DNA of 64,000 nucleotides from Methylomonas sp. MK1 (GTDB taxonomy: Bacteria; Pseudomonadota; Gammaproteobacteria; Methylococcales; Methylomonadaceae): NCBI RefSeq assembly GCF_000365425.1, contig NZ_AQOV01000001.1, positions 496,001 through 560,000 of the forward strand. The letters are read 5' to 3'. The position numbers were made by a program, and so were the translations under genes. Positions within the stretch are counted from its first letter, which is position 1. Every line of letters begins with the position of its first letter. Positions 1 through 9,423 of the stretch are shown here, in pieces. The notes below the pieces were generated by a model. It ran no database searches. It saw only the letters and a list, made by a program, of their open reading frames with translations, and was not told the origin of the DNA.

Positions 1-1157
1 TCGATCAGATGCTGGCGGTCGTTTTCCGCGCCGCTGCTGCTGATACCGACAAACACTTGCGCCATGCGCGCATCGAAATAGCGGTAATTGAATTCGGTGA
101 TGCTGCGCTTGCCGATGACTTTGCAAAATCTTAAAAAGCTGCCCGGCACTTCCGGTATTTCTACCGCCAGCAGAATTTCTCTATGCTCGCCTACCAAGGT
201 GCGCTCGGCAACGTAACGCAAGCGGTCGAAATTGATATTAGCGCCGCTGTCGATGGCGATCAGCGTGTGTTGCTGCAGATGCTGTTGTTCGGCGTATTTT
301 TTCAAACCCGCCACCGCCAACGCGCCAGCCGGCTCGGCGACCGAGCGGGTGTCGTCGAAGATGTCCTTGATGGCCGCGCAAATCTCGTCGGTACTGACGG
401 TAATCACCTGATCGACGTACTGCCGGGCGATGCGAAAAGGTTCCTCGCCAATCTGCTTCACCGCCACGCCATCAGCGAACAAACCGACTTGTTCCAATAT
501 CACGCGCTGACCGGCGCGTAAGGCTTGATTCAAACAATCGGCGTCGTCCGGCTCCACCGCGATGACTTTAATATCCGGGCGCACGAATTTGACGTAAGCG
601 GCAATGCCAGCCACTAGTCCGCCGCCGCCGACCGGCACGAAAATCGCGTGAATATCGCCGGTATGCTGCCGCAGGATTTCCATGCCAACGGTGCCCTGCC
701 CGGCTATCACGTCCGGGTCGTCGTAAGGATGGATGAAGATCATACCTTTTTCGGCGACCAACTCCATCGCGTGGGCGTAAGCATCGTCGTAAGAATCGCC
801 ATGCAGCACAATTTTCGCACCGCGCGCCTTGACCGATTTGATCTTGATTTCCGGCGTGGTTTTAGGCATCACAATCAAGGCTTTGATCCCCAATTTTTTG
901 GCCGCCAAGGCCACACCTTGGGCATGATTGCCGGCAGACGCGGCGATAACGCCGTGAGCGGTTTGTTGCGGTGTCAGCGAGGCAATCTTGTTATAGGCGC
1001 CGCGCAATTTGAACGAGAACACCGGCTGTAAATCTTCGCGTTTTAGATAGACCTTGTTGTTGGTTTTCTCCGACAGCGTAGCGGCAAAATCCAGCGGGGT
1101 TTCCTCGGCAACGTCGTAGACTTTTGCCCGCAATATTTTTTCTATGTATGTCTGCAT
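1..1157 (-). CDS. ilvA: Threonine ammonia-lyase (biosynthetic threonine dehydratase), 3' end cut by window
   Basis: PLP-dependent deamination of threonine to 2-oxobutyrate, the first step of isoleucine synthesis. Translating the minus strand from the ATG at 1157 gives 385 codons, open to the window edge. The N-terminus MQTYIEKILRAKVYDVAEET is followed by FSFKLRGAYN, which holds the PLP-binding lysine. Further on are ASAGNHAQG and the phosphate-binding loop PVGGGGLVAGIA, both as in E. coli IlvA. The start has a GAGGA ribosome-binding site a few bases upstream. The C-terminal part visible (around EILLAVEIPEVPGSFLRF) begins the regulatory ACT-like region, so this should be the long, isoleucine-inhibited form, but the second regulatory half lies outside. 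It is divergent from rpiA, an arrangement common in gammaproteobacteria. Identification is firm; feedback control is inferred from family knowledge. Confidence 0.95.
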   Translation of the reverse strand, partial: MQTYIEKILRAKVYDVAEETPLDFAATLSEKTNNKVYLKREDLQPVFSFKLRGAYNKIASLTPQQTAHGVIAASAGNHAQGVALAAKKLGIKALIVMPKTTPEIKIKSVKARGAKIVLHGDSYDDAYAHAMELVAEKGMIFIHPYDDPDVIAGQGTVGMEILRQHTGDIHAIFVPVGGGGLVAGIAAYVKFVRPDIKVIAVEPDDADCLNQALRAGQRVILEQVGLFADGVAVKQIGEEPFRIARQYVDQVITVSTDEICAAIKDIFDDTRSVAEPAGALAVAGLKKYAEQQHLQQHTLIAIDSGANINFDRLRYVAERTLVGEHREILLAVEIPEVPGSFLRFCKVIGKRSITEFNYRYFDARMAQVFVGISSSGAENDRQHLI

Positions 1158-1347
1158 TATTGTCCTCGGCAACTGCTGGCGCAATTGCCGTCCATGCTTA
1201 AGTCCTGGGGCTGTTTAGGCGAAGCTGCCTGGAGCCGTGTCGGCGTAAAAACTGCTGAGAGATCAGCGTCAATCGGTTATTATCCCATACAATGACGGGT
1301 TAAACGCCGTGTCAGATTTATAAGAGCAATCCATCAGGACCATCACC

Positions 1348-2025
1348 ATGACTCAAGACGAATTAAAAAAACAAGTCGCTCAGGCTGCCCTGCAATATTT
1401 GAAAAACGTGCCCATCATCGGCATGGGAACCGGCTCCACCGTCACCCATTTAATCAATCTGTTGGCCGACTGCGATTTCAAAAGAGACATCGAAGGCGCG
1501 GTATCCAGCTCGGCTAAAACCACCGAACACTTACAATCCATCGGCATTCGCGTCATCGACCTGAATCAATCCGGCGATCTGGATATTTATGTGGACGGCG
1601 CGGATGAAGTTACCCCACATAAAAAAATGTTGAAAGGCGGCGGCGGCGCATTGACCCGCGAGAAAATCATCGCCGGCGCCAGCAAAAAATTTGTCTGCAT
1701 CGTCGACGAAAGCAAATGCGTGGATGTGATGGGCAAGTTTCCGTTACCGGTTGAAGTATTACCGTTATCGCGCAGCTTCGTGGCCCGGCAATTGGCTAAA
1801 CTGGGCGGCCAACCCGAATTGCGCATGAACAAGGACACCGGCGTTAGCTATATCACCGACAACGCTTGCGAGATTCTGGATGTGCATAACTTGAGCATTC
1901 TGGATCCAGTCGAATTAGAAAAAACCATTAACAATATCCCCGGCGTGATCACCAACGGTCTGTTTGCGATCCGTGCCGCAGATGTGGTGTTGGTAGGTAA
2001 AGGTAGCGAAGTGATTACTTACTAA
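1348..2025 (+). CDS. rpiA: Ribose-5-phosphate isomerase A
   Basis: Interconverts ribose-5-phosphate and ribulose-5-phosphate in the non-oxidative pentose phosphate pathway and, in methanotrophs, the ribulose monophosphate cycle. At 225 residues it matches the usual RpiA length (about 219). Signature elements are visible: GMGTGSTV near residue 26 (phosphate loop), DGADEV near 82 and [11 protein letters not shown] near 95, which carry the catalytic Asp/Lys region. An AGGA ribosome-binding site precedes the ATG. It stands alone, divergent from ilvA and followed by a stem-loop. Nothing unusual was seen. Confidence 0.96.
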   Translation: MTQDELKKQVAQAALQYLKNVPIIGMGTGSTVTHLINLLADCDFKRDIEGAVSSSAKTTEHLQSIGIRVIDLNQSGDLDIYVDGADEVTPHKKMLKGGGGALTREKIIAGASKKFVCIVDESKCVDVMGKFPLPVEVLPLSRSFVARQLAKLGGQPELRMNKDTGVSYITDNACEILDVHNLSILDPVELEKTINNIPGVITNGLFAIRAADVVLVGKGSEVITY

Positions 2026-2070
2026 ACCGCTTATTGCGACAGGTTGTCCAGCGCGACGACCTTAATCGCC

Positions 2071-2114
2071 GAAAAGCCGGCAGCGCCCTACCCGTCTAGC
2101 CTTGCCGGCTTTTC
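2071..2114 (+). terminator. Stem-loop downstream of rpiA
   Basis: Perfect 12-bp inverted repeat, GAAAAGCCGGCA at 2071-2082 and TGCCGGCTTTTC at 2103-2114, with a 20-base loop. The A/T runs at the base of the stem resemble an intrinsic terminator for rpiA, although the loop is long and the T run short. Confidence 0.6.
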
Positions 2115-2222
2115 TCCATTAAATTTCTGGCTGCCCAGGCCGTTGAACTCTACAATATCCGCCCATCGCAGCCGCCGGCTGCTCTGCTTTTGCAACACTT
2201 CTCAGAGTATTTAGGAACTACC

Positions 2223-3896
2223 ATGTCTGACATTGAAATTGCCCAACAGGCAAGCATGCGCCCGATTATTGATTTGGCCGACGAAAAATTCGGCATTCCC
2301 GCCGAACATCTGGACCCTTACGGTCACTACAAAGCCAAAATTTCCCTGGAATATGTCAACAGCTTGAGCGATAAATCCGACGGCAAACTGATTTTAGTCA
2401 CCGCGATCAGCCCCACCCCTGCCGGCGAAGGTAAAACTACCACCACCGTGGGCTTGGGCGATGCTTTGAACCGCCTAGGCAAAAAAACCATTATCTGCCT
2501 GCGCGAGCCTTCATTAGGCCCCTGCTTCGGTGTAAAAGGCGGCGCGGCCGGCGGCGGTTACGCGCAAGTGGTGCCTATGGAAGACATCAATCTGCATTTT
2601 ACTGGCGACTTTCATGCCATCGGCGTGGCGCACAATTTATTGTCCGCGTTGATCGACAACCATATCAATCACGGCAACAAACTGGACATCGACCCGCGCC
2701 GCATCCAATGGAAGCGGGTGATCGATATGAACGACCGGGCGTTGCGCAGAATCACTATCGGCCAGGGTGGGCCCGCTAATGGCTATTTGCGCGAAGACGG
2801 TTTCGACATCGTCGTCGCCTCGGAAGTAATGGCGATTCTATGCCTGGCCACCAGCCGCGCTGACTTAAAAGAACGTTTGGGCCGTATCGTCATAGGCTAT
2901 AAATCCGATAAAGTCACGCCGGTTTACGCCAGCGATCTGAAAGCTCACGGCGCAATGGCGGCCATCTTAAAAGATGCGATCAAACCGAATCTAGTGCAAA
3001 CGCTGGAAAACAATCTGGCGATTATCCACGGCGGCCCATTTGCGAATATCGCCCACGGCTGCAATACCGTCACTGCCACCAAAACTGCCTTGAAACTAGC
3101 CGACTATGCGGTGACCGAAGCCGGTTTTGGCGCCGATTTGGGCGCGGAAAAATTTCTGGACATCAAATGCCGCATGTCTGGCTTAAAGCCCTCGGCAATG
3201 GTATTGGTCGCGACAGTACGCGCTTTGAAATTCCACGGCGGTGTAGCTAAAGACGACTTGAACCAGGAAAACCTGGCAGCGCTGGAAAAAGGTTTTGCCA
3301 ATCTGGAACGCCATCTGCATAACATCACGACGCATTACGGGCTGCCCTGTGTCGTCAGCATCAATCATTTTACCTTCGACACCGATGCCGAAATTAGCCT
3401 GCTGCAACAGAAATGCGAAGCGCTGGGGGTTAAATGCGTAGTCGCCAAACACTGGGCGCACGGTGGGGCCGGCGCGGAACAGCTGGCTCAAGAGATACTG
3501 AACATCGTCGATCACCGCGAGCCCGGCTTTAATTTCGTTTACGACAGCGAACTGCCGCTATGGAATAAAATCGAAGCCATCGCCACCAAACTTTACGGCG
3601 CGGCAAAAATCAGCGCCAGCCCGAAGATCGTCGCCGAGTTAAAGGCGCTGCAAGCCAACTACGGCCATTTCCCGGTCTGCATGGCCAAAACCCAAATGTC
3701 ATTTTCCACCAACCCCAACGCCAAGGGCGCACCGACCGACCACGTTGTGGAAATCAATGAAGTACGCCTGGCCAACGGCGCCGGCTTCATCGTAGCAATT
3801 GCCGGCGACATGATGACCATGCCGGGCTTACCGAAAGTACCGGCGGCAGAGCGTATCGATATTAGCGACGACGGCGTCATCAGCGGTTTGTTCTAA
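2223..3896 (+). CDS. fhs: Formate--tetrahydrofolate ligase
   Basis: ATP-dependent ligation of formate to tetrahydrofolate giving 10-formyl-THF; in methylotrophs it feeds one-carbon units to the serine cycle or biosynthesis. The ATG at 2223 ([15 protein letters not shown]) is preferred over an in-frame TTG at 2190 because TTAGGAAC lies just upstream and the resulting 557 residues fit the family length of about 556-560. The ATP-binding loop [18 protein letters not shown] is near residue 60, followed by [19 protein letters not shown]. The protein ends at the expected GLF. Monocistronic in appearance. Gene names fhs and ftfL are both in use for this family. Confidence 0.96.
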   Translation: MSDIEIAQQASMRPIIDLADEKFGIPAEHLDPYGHYKAKISLEYVNSLSDKSDGKLILVTAISPTPAGEGKTTTTVGLGDALNRLGKKTIICLREPSLGPCFGVKGGAAGGGYAQVVPMEDINLHFTGDFHAIGVAHNLLSALIDNHINHGNKLDIDPRRIQWKRVIDMNDRALRRITIGQGGPANGYLREDGFDIVVASEVMAILCLATSRADLKERLGRIVIGYKSDKVTPVYASDLKAHGAMAAILKDAIKPNLVQTLENNLAIIHGGPFANIAHGCNTVTATKTALKLADYAVTEAGFGADLGAEKFLDIKCRMSGLKPSAMVLVATVRALKFHGGVAKDDLNQENLAALEKGFANLERHLHNITTHYGLPCVVSINHFTFDTDAEISLLQQKCEALGVKCVVAKHWAHGGAGAEQLAQEILNIVDHREPGFNFVYDSELPLWNKIEAIATKLYGAAKISASPKIVAELKALQANYGHFPVCMAKTQMSFSTNPNAKGAPTDHVVEINEVRLANGAGFIVAIAGDMMTMPGLPKVPAAERIDISDDGVISGLF

Positions 3897-4036
3897 ATCT
3901 AAATATAGAAAGGCGAACGGAGTCGATTCGGCGAGTTTTTTTGAACGCAATCGGCCCGTTTCCCTCGACGTTGCACGTAGCAGGTATAAGCACCCTGGAC
4001 TATGCTTGAGCATATAAATAGTCGCCGGGAGTGGAC

Positions 4037-5914
4037 ATGCTTGACTTGAAAACCGTTAAATTCAGCCACAAAATAGCGGCCCTATCGCTGATACCGTTGG
4101 CGGGCTTACTGCTAATGTCCTCCTTCGTGGTCTACACCCATATTGTGGAGATGCAGTCAGCGGGAAAGATTATCTCTTTAGCCGACTTTTCCGTGTACGC
4201 CAGCGATCTGGTACATGAATTACAAAAAGAACGCGGTTTGTCGGTGGGGCATTTGGGTAGCGGCGGCCAGAAATTCAAAGCAGAACTCGAGCAACAACGC
4301 TTAGCCACCGACGAAAAGCTGAAACAACTGAATGCGTTTCTCAAAACATTCGACACCAAAGCCGCCGCAACCAATCTGAAGGCCGGTTTGGCGGCGGCAG
4401 ACAGGCAAATCGACCAACTCGACGAGACTCGCCAGTCAGTCACTGCTCTACGCGCCAGCGGCGAAGCCACCATCAATTACTATTCCAATCTGAATGCCGC
4501 TTATCTGGCCATCATCGCCCAATTGCCGCAGTTGAGCACCAATGTGCAAATCAATCACAAACTGGATGCCTACGCCAATTTCCTGAAAGGCAAGGAACAA
4601 GCAGGCGTGGAGCGGGCAGTATTGGCCAACACTTTTGCCAAGGATGCTTTTGGGCCTGGCATGTATGAAAAACTGGTGACTCTGATCGCTTTTCAGAATA
4701 CTTATCTGGATATTTTTGCCTCGGTAGCCCCCCAACCGTACCTGGATTTTTTACAACAAACGCTGCGCGGACAGTTCATTGACGACACTGCGGCCATGCG
4801 CAGCAAGGCGCTCAGCCATGCCGACAAGGGCGGTTTTGGGGTGGACCCGGCCCACTGGTTTGCGATGCAAACCGGCAAGATCAATCTATTGAAAGAAGTG
4901 GAAAACTATATCGCCAAGGACACCATAGACTCGTCTAAGGCGATTGAAAGCAGCGCCATTCGCCGTTTGTTGTTCAACGGCGTGTTTATATTTGTGGTGG
5001 CGGGCTTATCTTTTTCGTTATTTTGGATACTGCGCAAGGATATAGCCAATCAGTTGGGCGGCGAACCGTTGCAGGTCAATAATCTGGCGGTCAATATCGC
5101 TGCCGGCAAACTGGAACGGCGGGGCATGCCGCAAGCGGAGCAACATGTCGGCATTTTTGCCGCAATGCTGACCATGCAAAAACGTCTGGCCGATGTAATC
5201 GGCACTATCGGCAGCTGTTCTGCGCAAATCGCTCAAGCCTCTACTGAAGTCAATAATGCCGCGCAAACACTCAGTCAAAGCAGCTGCGAACAAGCGGCCA
5301 GCATCGAACAAACCAGCGCCGCACTGGAACAATTGACCGGGTCGGTGGAGCACAACCACGAGAATGCGCAGACTACGGAAAAAATTGCACTTACCGCCGC
5401 CGAATCGGCGCAAAGCGGTGAACAAGCAATCAGAGACACCGTGGTGGCGATGAACAAAATCGCCGAAAAAATCGGCTTAATCGAAGCAATTGCCTACCAA
5501 ACCAATTTGCTGTCATTAAACGCTTCGATTGTCGCCGCCAAAGCGGGCGAACACGGCGCCGGCTTCTCGGTGGTGGCGACGGAGGTTCGGAAGTTGGCGA
5601 CCCGCAGCCAGGATACTGCCAACGAAATCGGCGAACTAGCCAATACCGGCCTGGACATCGCTCAAAACGCCGGCCGTATCTTCAGCCAAATGCTGCCCAG
5701 CATTCAAAAAACCGCTACGCTTGTACAGGAAATAGCTACCGCATCCGACGAACAGGCTGCCGGCGTCCGGCAAATCAGTCAAGCGGTAGGACAGTTGGAC
5801 ACGGCGATTCAGCATAACGCGGCAGCTTCAGAGCAATTGGCCGCCACCGCGGAAGAGTTAAACGATCAAAGCCAAACGCTAATGCGAGAAGTTGGTTTTT
5901 TTAAGATGCACTAA
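4037..5914 (+). CDS. Methyl-accepting chemotaxis receptor with NIT-type sensor domain
   Basis: Membrane chemoreceptor of 625 residues from the ATG at 4037 (GGGAG upstream; a GTG at 4031 is the alternative). A first membrane segment lies at about residues 12-33. The periplasmic part contains [16 protein letters not shown] followed by LEQQRLATD, the hallmark of the NIT (nitrate/nitrite-sensing) family; the ligand is not proven. A second membrane segment at about 305-330 leads to [20 protein letters not shown], a HAMP-like stretch. The signalling tip near 480-515 reads [20 protein letters not shown]. Compared with E. coli Tsr, the trimer-contact residues E385 and R388 are replaced by Val499 and Lys502. 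There is no C-terminal CheR-tethering pentapeptide. The next genes are two hemerythrins, then the che cluster on the other strand. Confidence 0.9.
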   Translation: MLDLKTVKFSHKIAALSLIPLAGLLLMSSFVVYTHIVEMQSAGKIISLADFSVYASDLVHELQKERGLSVGHLGSGGQKFKAELEQQRLATDEKLKQLNAFLKTFDTKAAATNLKAGLAAADRQIDQLDETRQSVTALRASGEATINYYSNLNAAYLAIIAQLPQLSTNVQINHKLDAYANFLKGKEQAGVERAVLANTFAKDAFGPGMYEKLVTLIAFQNTYLDIFASVAPQPYLDFLQQTLRGQFIDDTAAMRSKALSHADKGGFGVDPAHWFAMQTGKINLLKEVENYIAKDTIDSSKAIESSAIRRLLFNGVFIFVVAGLSFSLFWILRKDIANQLGGEPLQVNNLAVNIAAGKLERRGMPQAEQHVGIFAAMLTMQKRLADVIGTIGSCSAQIAQASTEVNNAAQTLSQSSCEQAASIEQTSAALEQLTGSVEHNHENAQTTEKIALTAAESAQSGEQAIRDTVVAMNKIAEKIGLIEAIAYQTNLLSLNASIVAAKAGEHGAGFSVVATEVRKLATRSQDTANEIGELANTGLDIAQNAGRIFSQMLPSIQKTATLVQEIATASDEQAAGVRQISQAVGQLDTAIQHNAAASEQLAATAEELNDQSQTLMREVGFFKMH

Positions 5915-5936
5915 CAAAAAAGATGACGGAAACAAC

Positions 5937-6350
5937 ATGAACAAATTCGTTTGGGAAAATCAATATTTGCTCGGAAACGAAGTGGTTGACCAACAGCACA
6001 GAGAACTGTTCGATCTAGCAAACCAACTGGTGAACTCGAAAGATACGCAAGCGCTAGCCGAAAACATTATGTTGCTTTATCAACACGTTAGAGAACATTT
6101 TCAAGCTGAAGAAGCCTTTATGAAACAACACGGCTATCCAGAATATCAACATCATGTGCAAACGCACAATTTGATGCTCGAGAAACTGATCGCGTTTAGT
6201 CAAAAAATCAATCGGCAAAAATGCCAGGAATTAGATGTGTCTGGCTTCATGCGCGACTGGCTTAACCATATCCTGGAGGAAGATGCCGCTATTAATGCTT
6301 ATTTCAAAATCCACAAAGAACAGAATTCAGACCATTCACAAACCGTTTAA
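5937..6350 (+). CDS. Bacteriohemerythrin, first copy
   Basis: Di-iron oxygen-binding four-helix protein of 137 residues. The ATG at 5937 (MNKFVWENQYLLGNEVVDQQ) is chosen because it matches the family N-terminus. Iron ligands appear in the usual order: QQH near 20, HVREHFQAEE in the middle, HHVQTHN, and a terminal HILEED. The start lies only 22 bases after the receptor stop, so the two are probably cotranscribed. A role in oxygen delivery or oxygen sensing for the neighbouring receptors is an inference; in methanotrophs bacteriohemerythrins have also been proposed to supply oxygen to methane monooxygenase. Confidence 0.9.
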   Translation: MNKFVWENQYLLGNEVVDQQHRELFDLANQLVNSKDTQALAENIMLLYQHVREHFQAEEAFMKQHGYPEYQHHVQTHNLMLEKLIAFSQKINRQKCQELDVSGFMRDWLNHILEEDAAINAYFKIHKEQNSDHSQTV

Positions 6351-6373
6351 TTTCACAATAACTAGGCCTTAAT

Positions 6374-6763
6374 ATGAGCGAGTTTATCTGGCAAGAAGAC
6401 TACACAATAGGTCACGCTAAGGTGGATGCCCAGCATAGGCAATTGTTCGATCTGGCAAATAAAATTGTTGAAGCCGGTAGCAGCGAGGCATTGACGCATT
6501 TGTTCATGCTGTTTTATCAGCACGTCCGTGAGCATTTCGAAGCGGAAGAACAGCTAATGAAACAATGCCGATATCCGGGTTATATTCAACATATATCCGC
6601 ACATAATCAGATGCTGGAAAAGCTGAACGAAATTTCCGAAACAATTTTCGATAGACATTGGCAACCGGCTGATATAAAAGCATTTGTCACCCGGTGGGTG
6701 TTGGTACATATACTTGAAGAAGATAAGCTGCTGGGAGAATACCTAAAAAATCTTCCAGCATAG
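6374..6763 (+). CDS. Bacteriohemerythrin, second copy
   Basis: Tandem paralogue of the preceding gene, 129 residues, 23 bases downstream. Ligand motifs are conserved: AQHRQLF near 23, HVREHFEAEE, QHISAHN and HILEED near the C-terminus. The spacing between motifs is the same as in the first copy, which indicates a local duplication with later divergence, most visible after the third helix. It is probably the last gene of the receptor-hemerythrin-hemerythrin transcript, convergent with cheW. Confidence 0.9.
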   Translation: MSEFIWQEDYTIGHAKVDAQHRQLFDLANKIVEAGSSEALTHLFMLFYQHVREHFEAEEQLMKQCRYPGYIQHISAHNQMLEKLNEISETIFDRHWQPADIKAFVTRWVLVHILEEDKLLGEYLKNLPA

Positions 6764-6778
6764 CTCCCAGATCAAAAG

Positions 6779-7324
6779 CTAGTCCGAATTGACGATCAGA
6801 TGCTCTTGAGATTGCGCCAAATCGGTTAGTAGCGATAATTCGTCCAGCGACAGCACCCGGCTAATCGCCAAAAGTATAATAAAAACGTCATCGACACGCG
6901 CCATGGCTTGAATAAAATCGGTACGAATGTCGGTGCCGAAATCCGGCGCCGGCTGGATGTTGGCGGGAGGAATTTCCAAAATTTCCCGGACCTCGTCCAC
7001 CAACATCCCTATCAGTTGCGAACCCTCGCTGGTTTCAACCGCCACCAACACGATACAACTGCGTTTGCTGACTTCCGAGCAATGCCGGCTTAAACGCGCC
7101 GATAAATCTATAACCGGCACCACACTGCCGCGCAAATTGATCACCCCGTGAATATAGTCCGGCGTCAAAGGCACCCGAGTAACGTTGGCAATTTCGATAA
7201 TTTCCTTAACATCCAGAATGCTGACCGCAAAACTTTCTGTCCCCACTAAAAAAGTCAGGTATTGGCCTACCTGCTCCTGAACCGCTACTGCGTGGCCGGT
7301 TTCTCTCCGAATCAGATTACTCAT
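6779..7324 (-). CDS. cheW: Chemotaxis coupling protein CheW
   Basis: Adaptor that links receptors to CheA. It has 181 residues. The core starts near residue 18 with QYLTFLVGTESFAVSILDVKE and contains HGVINLRGSVVPVIDL, the typical CheW surface loop. A GGAG ribosome-binding site sits before the ATG at 7324. It lies 17 bases downstream of the second receptor gene on the same strand and appears to be the last gene of a minus-strand operon running cheY-STAS-cheA-receptor-cheW. Confidence 0.95.
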   Translation of the reverse strand: MSNLIRRETGHAVAVQEQVGQYLTFLVGTESFAVSILDVKEIIEIANVTRVPLTPDYIHGVINLRGSVVPVIDLSARLSRHCSEVSKRSCIVLVAVETSEGSQLIGMLVDEVREILEIPPANIQPAPDFGTDIRTDFIQAMARVDDVFIILLAISRVLSLDELSLLTDLAQSQEHLIVNSD

Positions 7325-7341
7325 GGTCTGCTCTCCAGAGA

Positions 7342-9378
7342 CTAAAAGCGCTCAAAATCTTGGTCGTTAAAATCCAACGAGTTGTCGGCAAGGTTATTCA
7401 CTGCTACCGGTTTTTTAACATAGTTTTGCGCAGGCCCTCCGCGAGACTGGCGCTTAGCGGCTGGCGGTGTTTTACCAAAAGATTGCGACTTAGTACTGTT
7501 GCCATCCAGTTTGAAAAACGCTACCGCATGCTGCAACTGGGTGGCCTGTCCATTTAATTCCTCGGACGTAGCGGCTAATTCTTCGGCGCTGGCGGCATTT
7601 TGCTGAGTCGCTTTATCAAGCTGGCGCATCGCATCGTTAATTTGATTAATTCCACTGGATTGCTCCATGGACGCCGCATTAATTTCCTGCACCAAATCGG
7701 CTGTTTTCACAATATTCGGTACTACCGCAGCGATCAAGGTACCGGCTTTTTCAGCTATCGCTACGCTGTTGGTGGCAAGCTCGTTGATTTCTTCCGCAGT
7801 GACGCGGCTGCTTTCCGCCAGTTTTCTAACTTCCGCGGCCACTACCGCAAAGCCCTTGCCGTGTTCGCCGGCAGAGGCCGCTTCAATCGCCGCATTTAAT
7901 GACAGCAAATTGGTTTTATAGGCAATATCCTCGATCAAACCAATTTTTTTGGCGATGTTCTTCATGGCCAGAACAGTCTCGTTCACTGCTTCCCCGCCGT
8001 CACGGGCTTCCCCTGCCGACTTGGTTGCCATTTGTTCGGTGACATGGGCATTTTCGGTATTTTGCTGTACCGAAGAATTGAGCTGTTCAATCGAAGAAGT
8101 GGTCTCCTCGACGCTAGCCGCCTGCTCGGTGGCCATCTGACTCATGGACTGAGCAGTGGCGCTGACTTCTTGAGAGGCGCTGGCCAAGGTATCCGAATTG
8201 GAACGTACTTGCGCCACCACTTGACTGAGCTTATCGCGCATATCGCGCAATGCCTGTGCAAGTTGACCGATTTCATCTTTGCCGTTAACGTCCAATTTCG
8301 CGGTCAAATCGCCTTCGGACAGCGATTGAGCAAACTTAACCCCAATGGTAATCGGCACGGTAATCAAGTTCGCCAGGAACATCGCGATGATGACGCCCAA
8401 AATCAATGCGGCAATGATGGTGCCGATAATAATTTTATTGGCCTCATCGACTAATTGGTCGGCGCTTATAGCAGCAGCAGCTAATTGCGCATAACCCGCC
8501 TCTTCGGCAGTTTGAGCTTGTTTAACCACATTATCAGCTGCTTCCAGCATATCCTTGCGAATGCCGTTGCGTTTATCGTCGTTATCAATCCACTCTTCGG
8601 CCGCTTGTTGATATTCGCGGGTGCTAGTCCGGGCGGTGTCTATCAGACGCAAGGCTTCTTCAGAATTAACGATTTTTTGTAAATCATCATATGCTTTCAA
8701 TAAAGCAGGCAAGGCTACCTGCATTTTTTTCCAAGCAACTCGGTCTTTATAATTGACCTCCTCCTTTTCGGCCCGCATGATTTCCATGGCTTTCATGTAT
8801 ATCTCAGTCGCGCCTATATAGCGTTGGACGTAGGCGTCCAGTTCCGGACCCGTCACACCCTTTTTCTGGGCTTCATTGTATAGACGTACTTGACGATCCT
8901 GAAAGTCGTCGGCAGCTTTGGCAACCGCGTTGCCTTTGGTGGTCATAGTTTCCACAGCGGCTTTGTTCAATTTAATGGAAGCCACCATCGCTCGAAACTT
9001 CTCGGAGAAATCCAAAGTACCCTCACGCGCCAGTTTAGACTGGTTAAGCAATTCAGCGTTGTTAAATTGCTTCGCCTGTTGATCAACTTTATCCAAAGAA
9101 CCGAGAACATTTTTGATACTTTCTTGAACTTTATCGGCATCGGCGTCGCTTTCAGATATTCGATAAGTGCGCTGCGCCATGACAGTTTGTAATGCAGCTC
9201 GCTCTACACCCGTCGCATATTCCACCGACTTACCGTTGTTAGCGGTAATCGATTCAATTGCTTCGGCAAGATAACCAATGTATAGTTTGGACAAGCCACC
9301 GAAAGCAATAGTAATTGCCACCAGTAGCATCGCCCCCGTCAAGATTTTTGTTTTTATTTTTAGGTCGTTAATGTTCAT
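7342..9378 (-). CDS. Methyl-accepting chemotaxis receptor with long helical periplasmic domain
   Basis: Chemoreceptor of 678 residues. Membrane segments lie at about residues 12-32 and 312-338. The 280-residue periplasmic part is predicted all-helical and resembles HBM-type double four-helix-bundle sensors, though the subfamily is uncertain. A HAMP domain follows ([13 protein letters not shown]). The signalling tip reads [20 protein letters not shown]; the position equivalent to Tsr R388 is serine. The C-terminus ends in DFERF after a flexible linker, matching the x-aromatic-x-x-aromatic pattern of CheR/CheB tethering pentapeptides (NWETF in Tsr). AGAGGGAAAAG provides the ribosome-binding site. 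It sits between cheA and cheW. Confidence 0.92.
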   Translation of the reverse strand: MNINDLKIKTKILTGAMLLVAITIAFGGLSKLYIGYLAEAIESITANNGKSVEYATGVERAALQTVMAQRTYRISESDADADKVQESIKNVLGSLDKVDQQAKQFNNAELLNQSKLAREGTLDFSEKFRAMVASIKLNKAAVETMTTKGNAVAKAADDFQDRQVRLYNEAQKKGVTGPELDAYVQRYIGATEIYMKAMEIMRAEKEEVNYKDRVAWKKMQVALPALLKAYDDLQKIVNSEEALRLIDTARTSTREYQQAAEEWIDNDDKRNGIRKDMLEAADNVVKQAQTAEEAGYAQLAAAAISADQLVDEANKIIIGTIIAALILGVIIAMFLANLITVPITIGVKFAQSLSEGDLTAKLDVNGKDEIGQLAQALRDMRDKLSQVVAQVRSNSDTLASASQEVSATAQSMSQMATEQAASVEETTSSIEQLNSSVQQNTENAHVTEQMATKSAGEARDGGEAVNETVLAMKNIAKKIGLIEDIAYKTNLLSLNAAIEAASAGEHGKGFAVVAAEVRKLAESSRVTAEEINELATNSVAIAEKAGTLIAAVVPNIVKTADLVQEINAASMEQSSGINQINDAMRQLDKATQQNAASAEELAATSEELNGQATQLQHAVAFFKLDGNSTKSQSFGKTPPAAKRQSRGGPAQNYVKKPVAVNNLADNSLDFNDQDFERF

Positions 9379-9423
9379 GCTCTTTTCCCTCTATTAGGAA
9401 TATAACTGTAAGAAATCTTTAAC

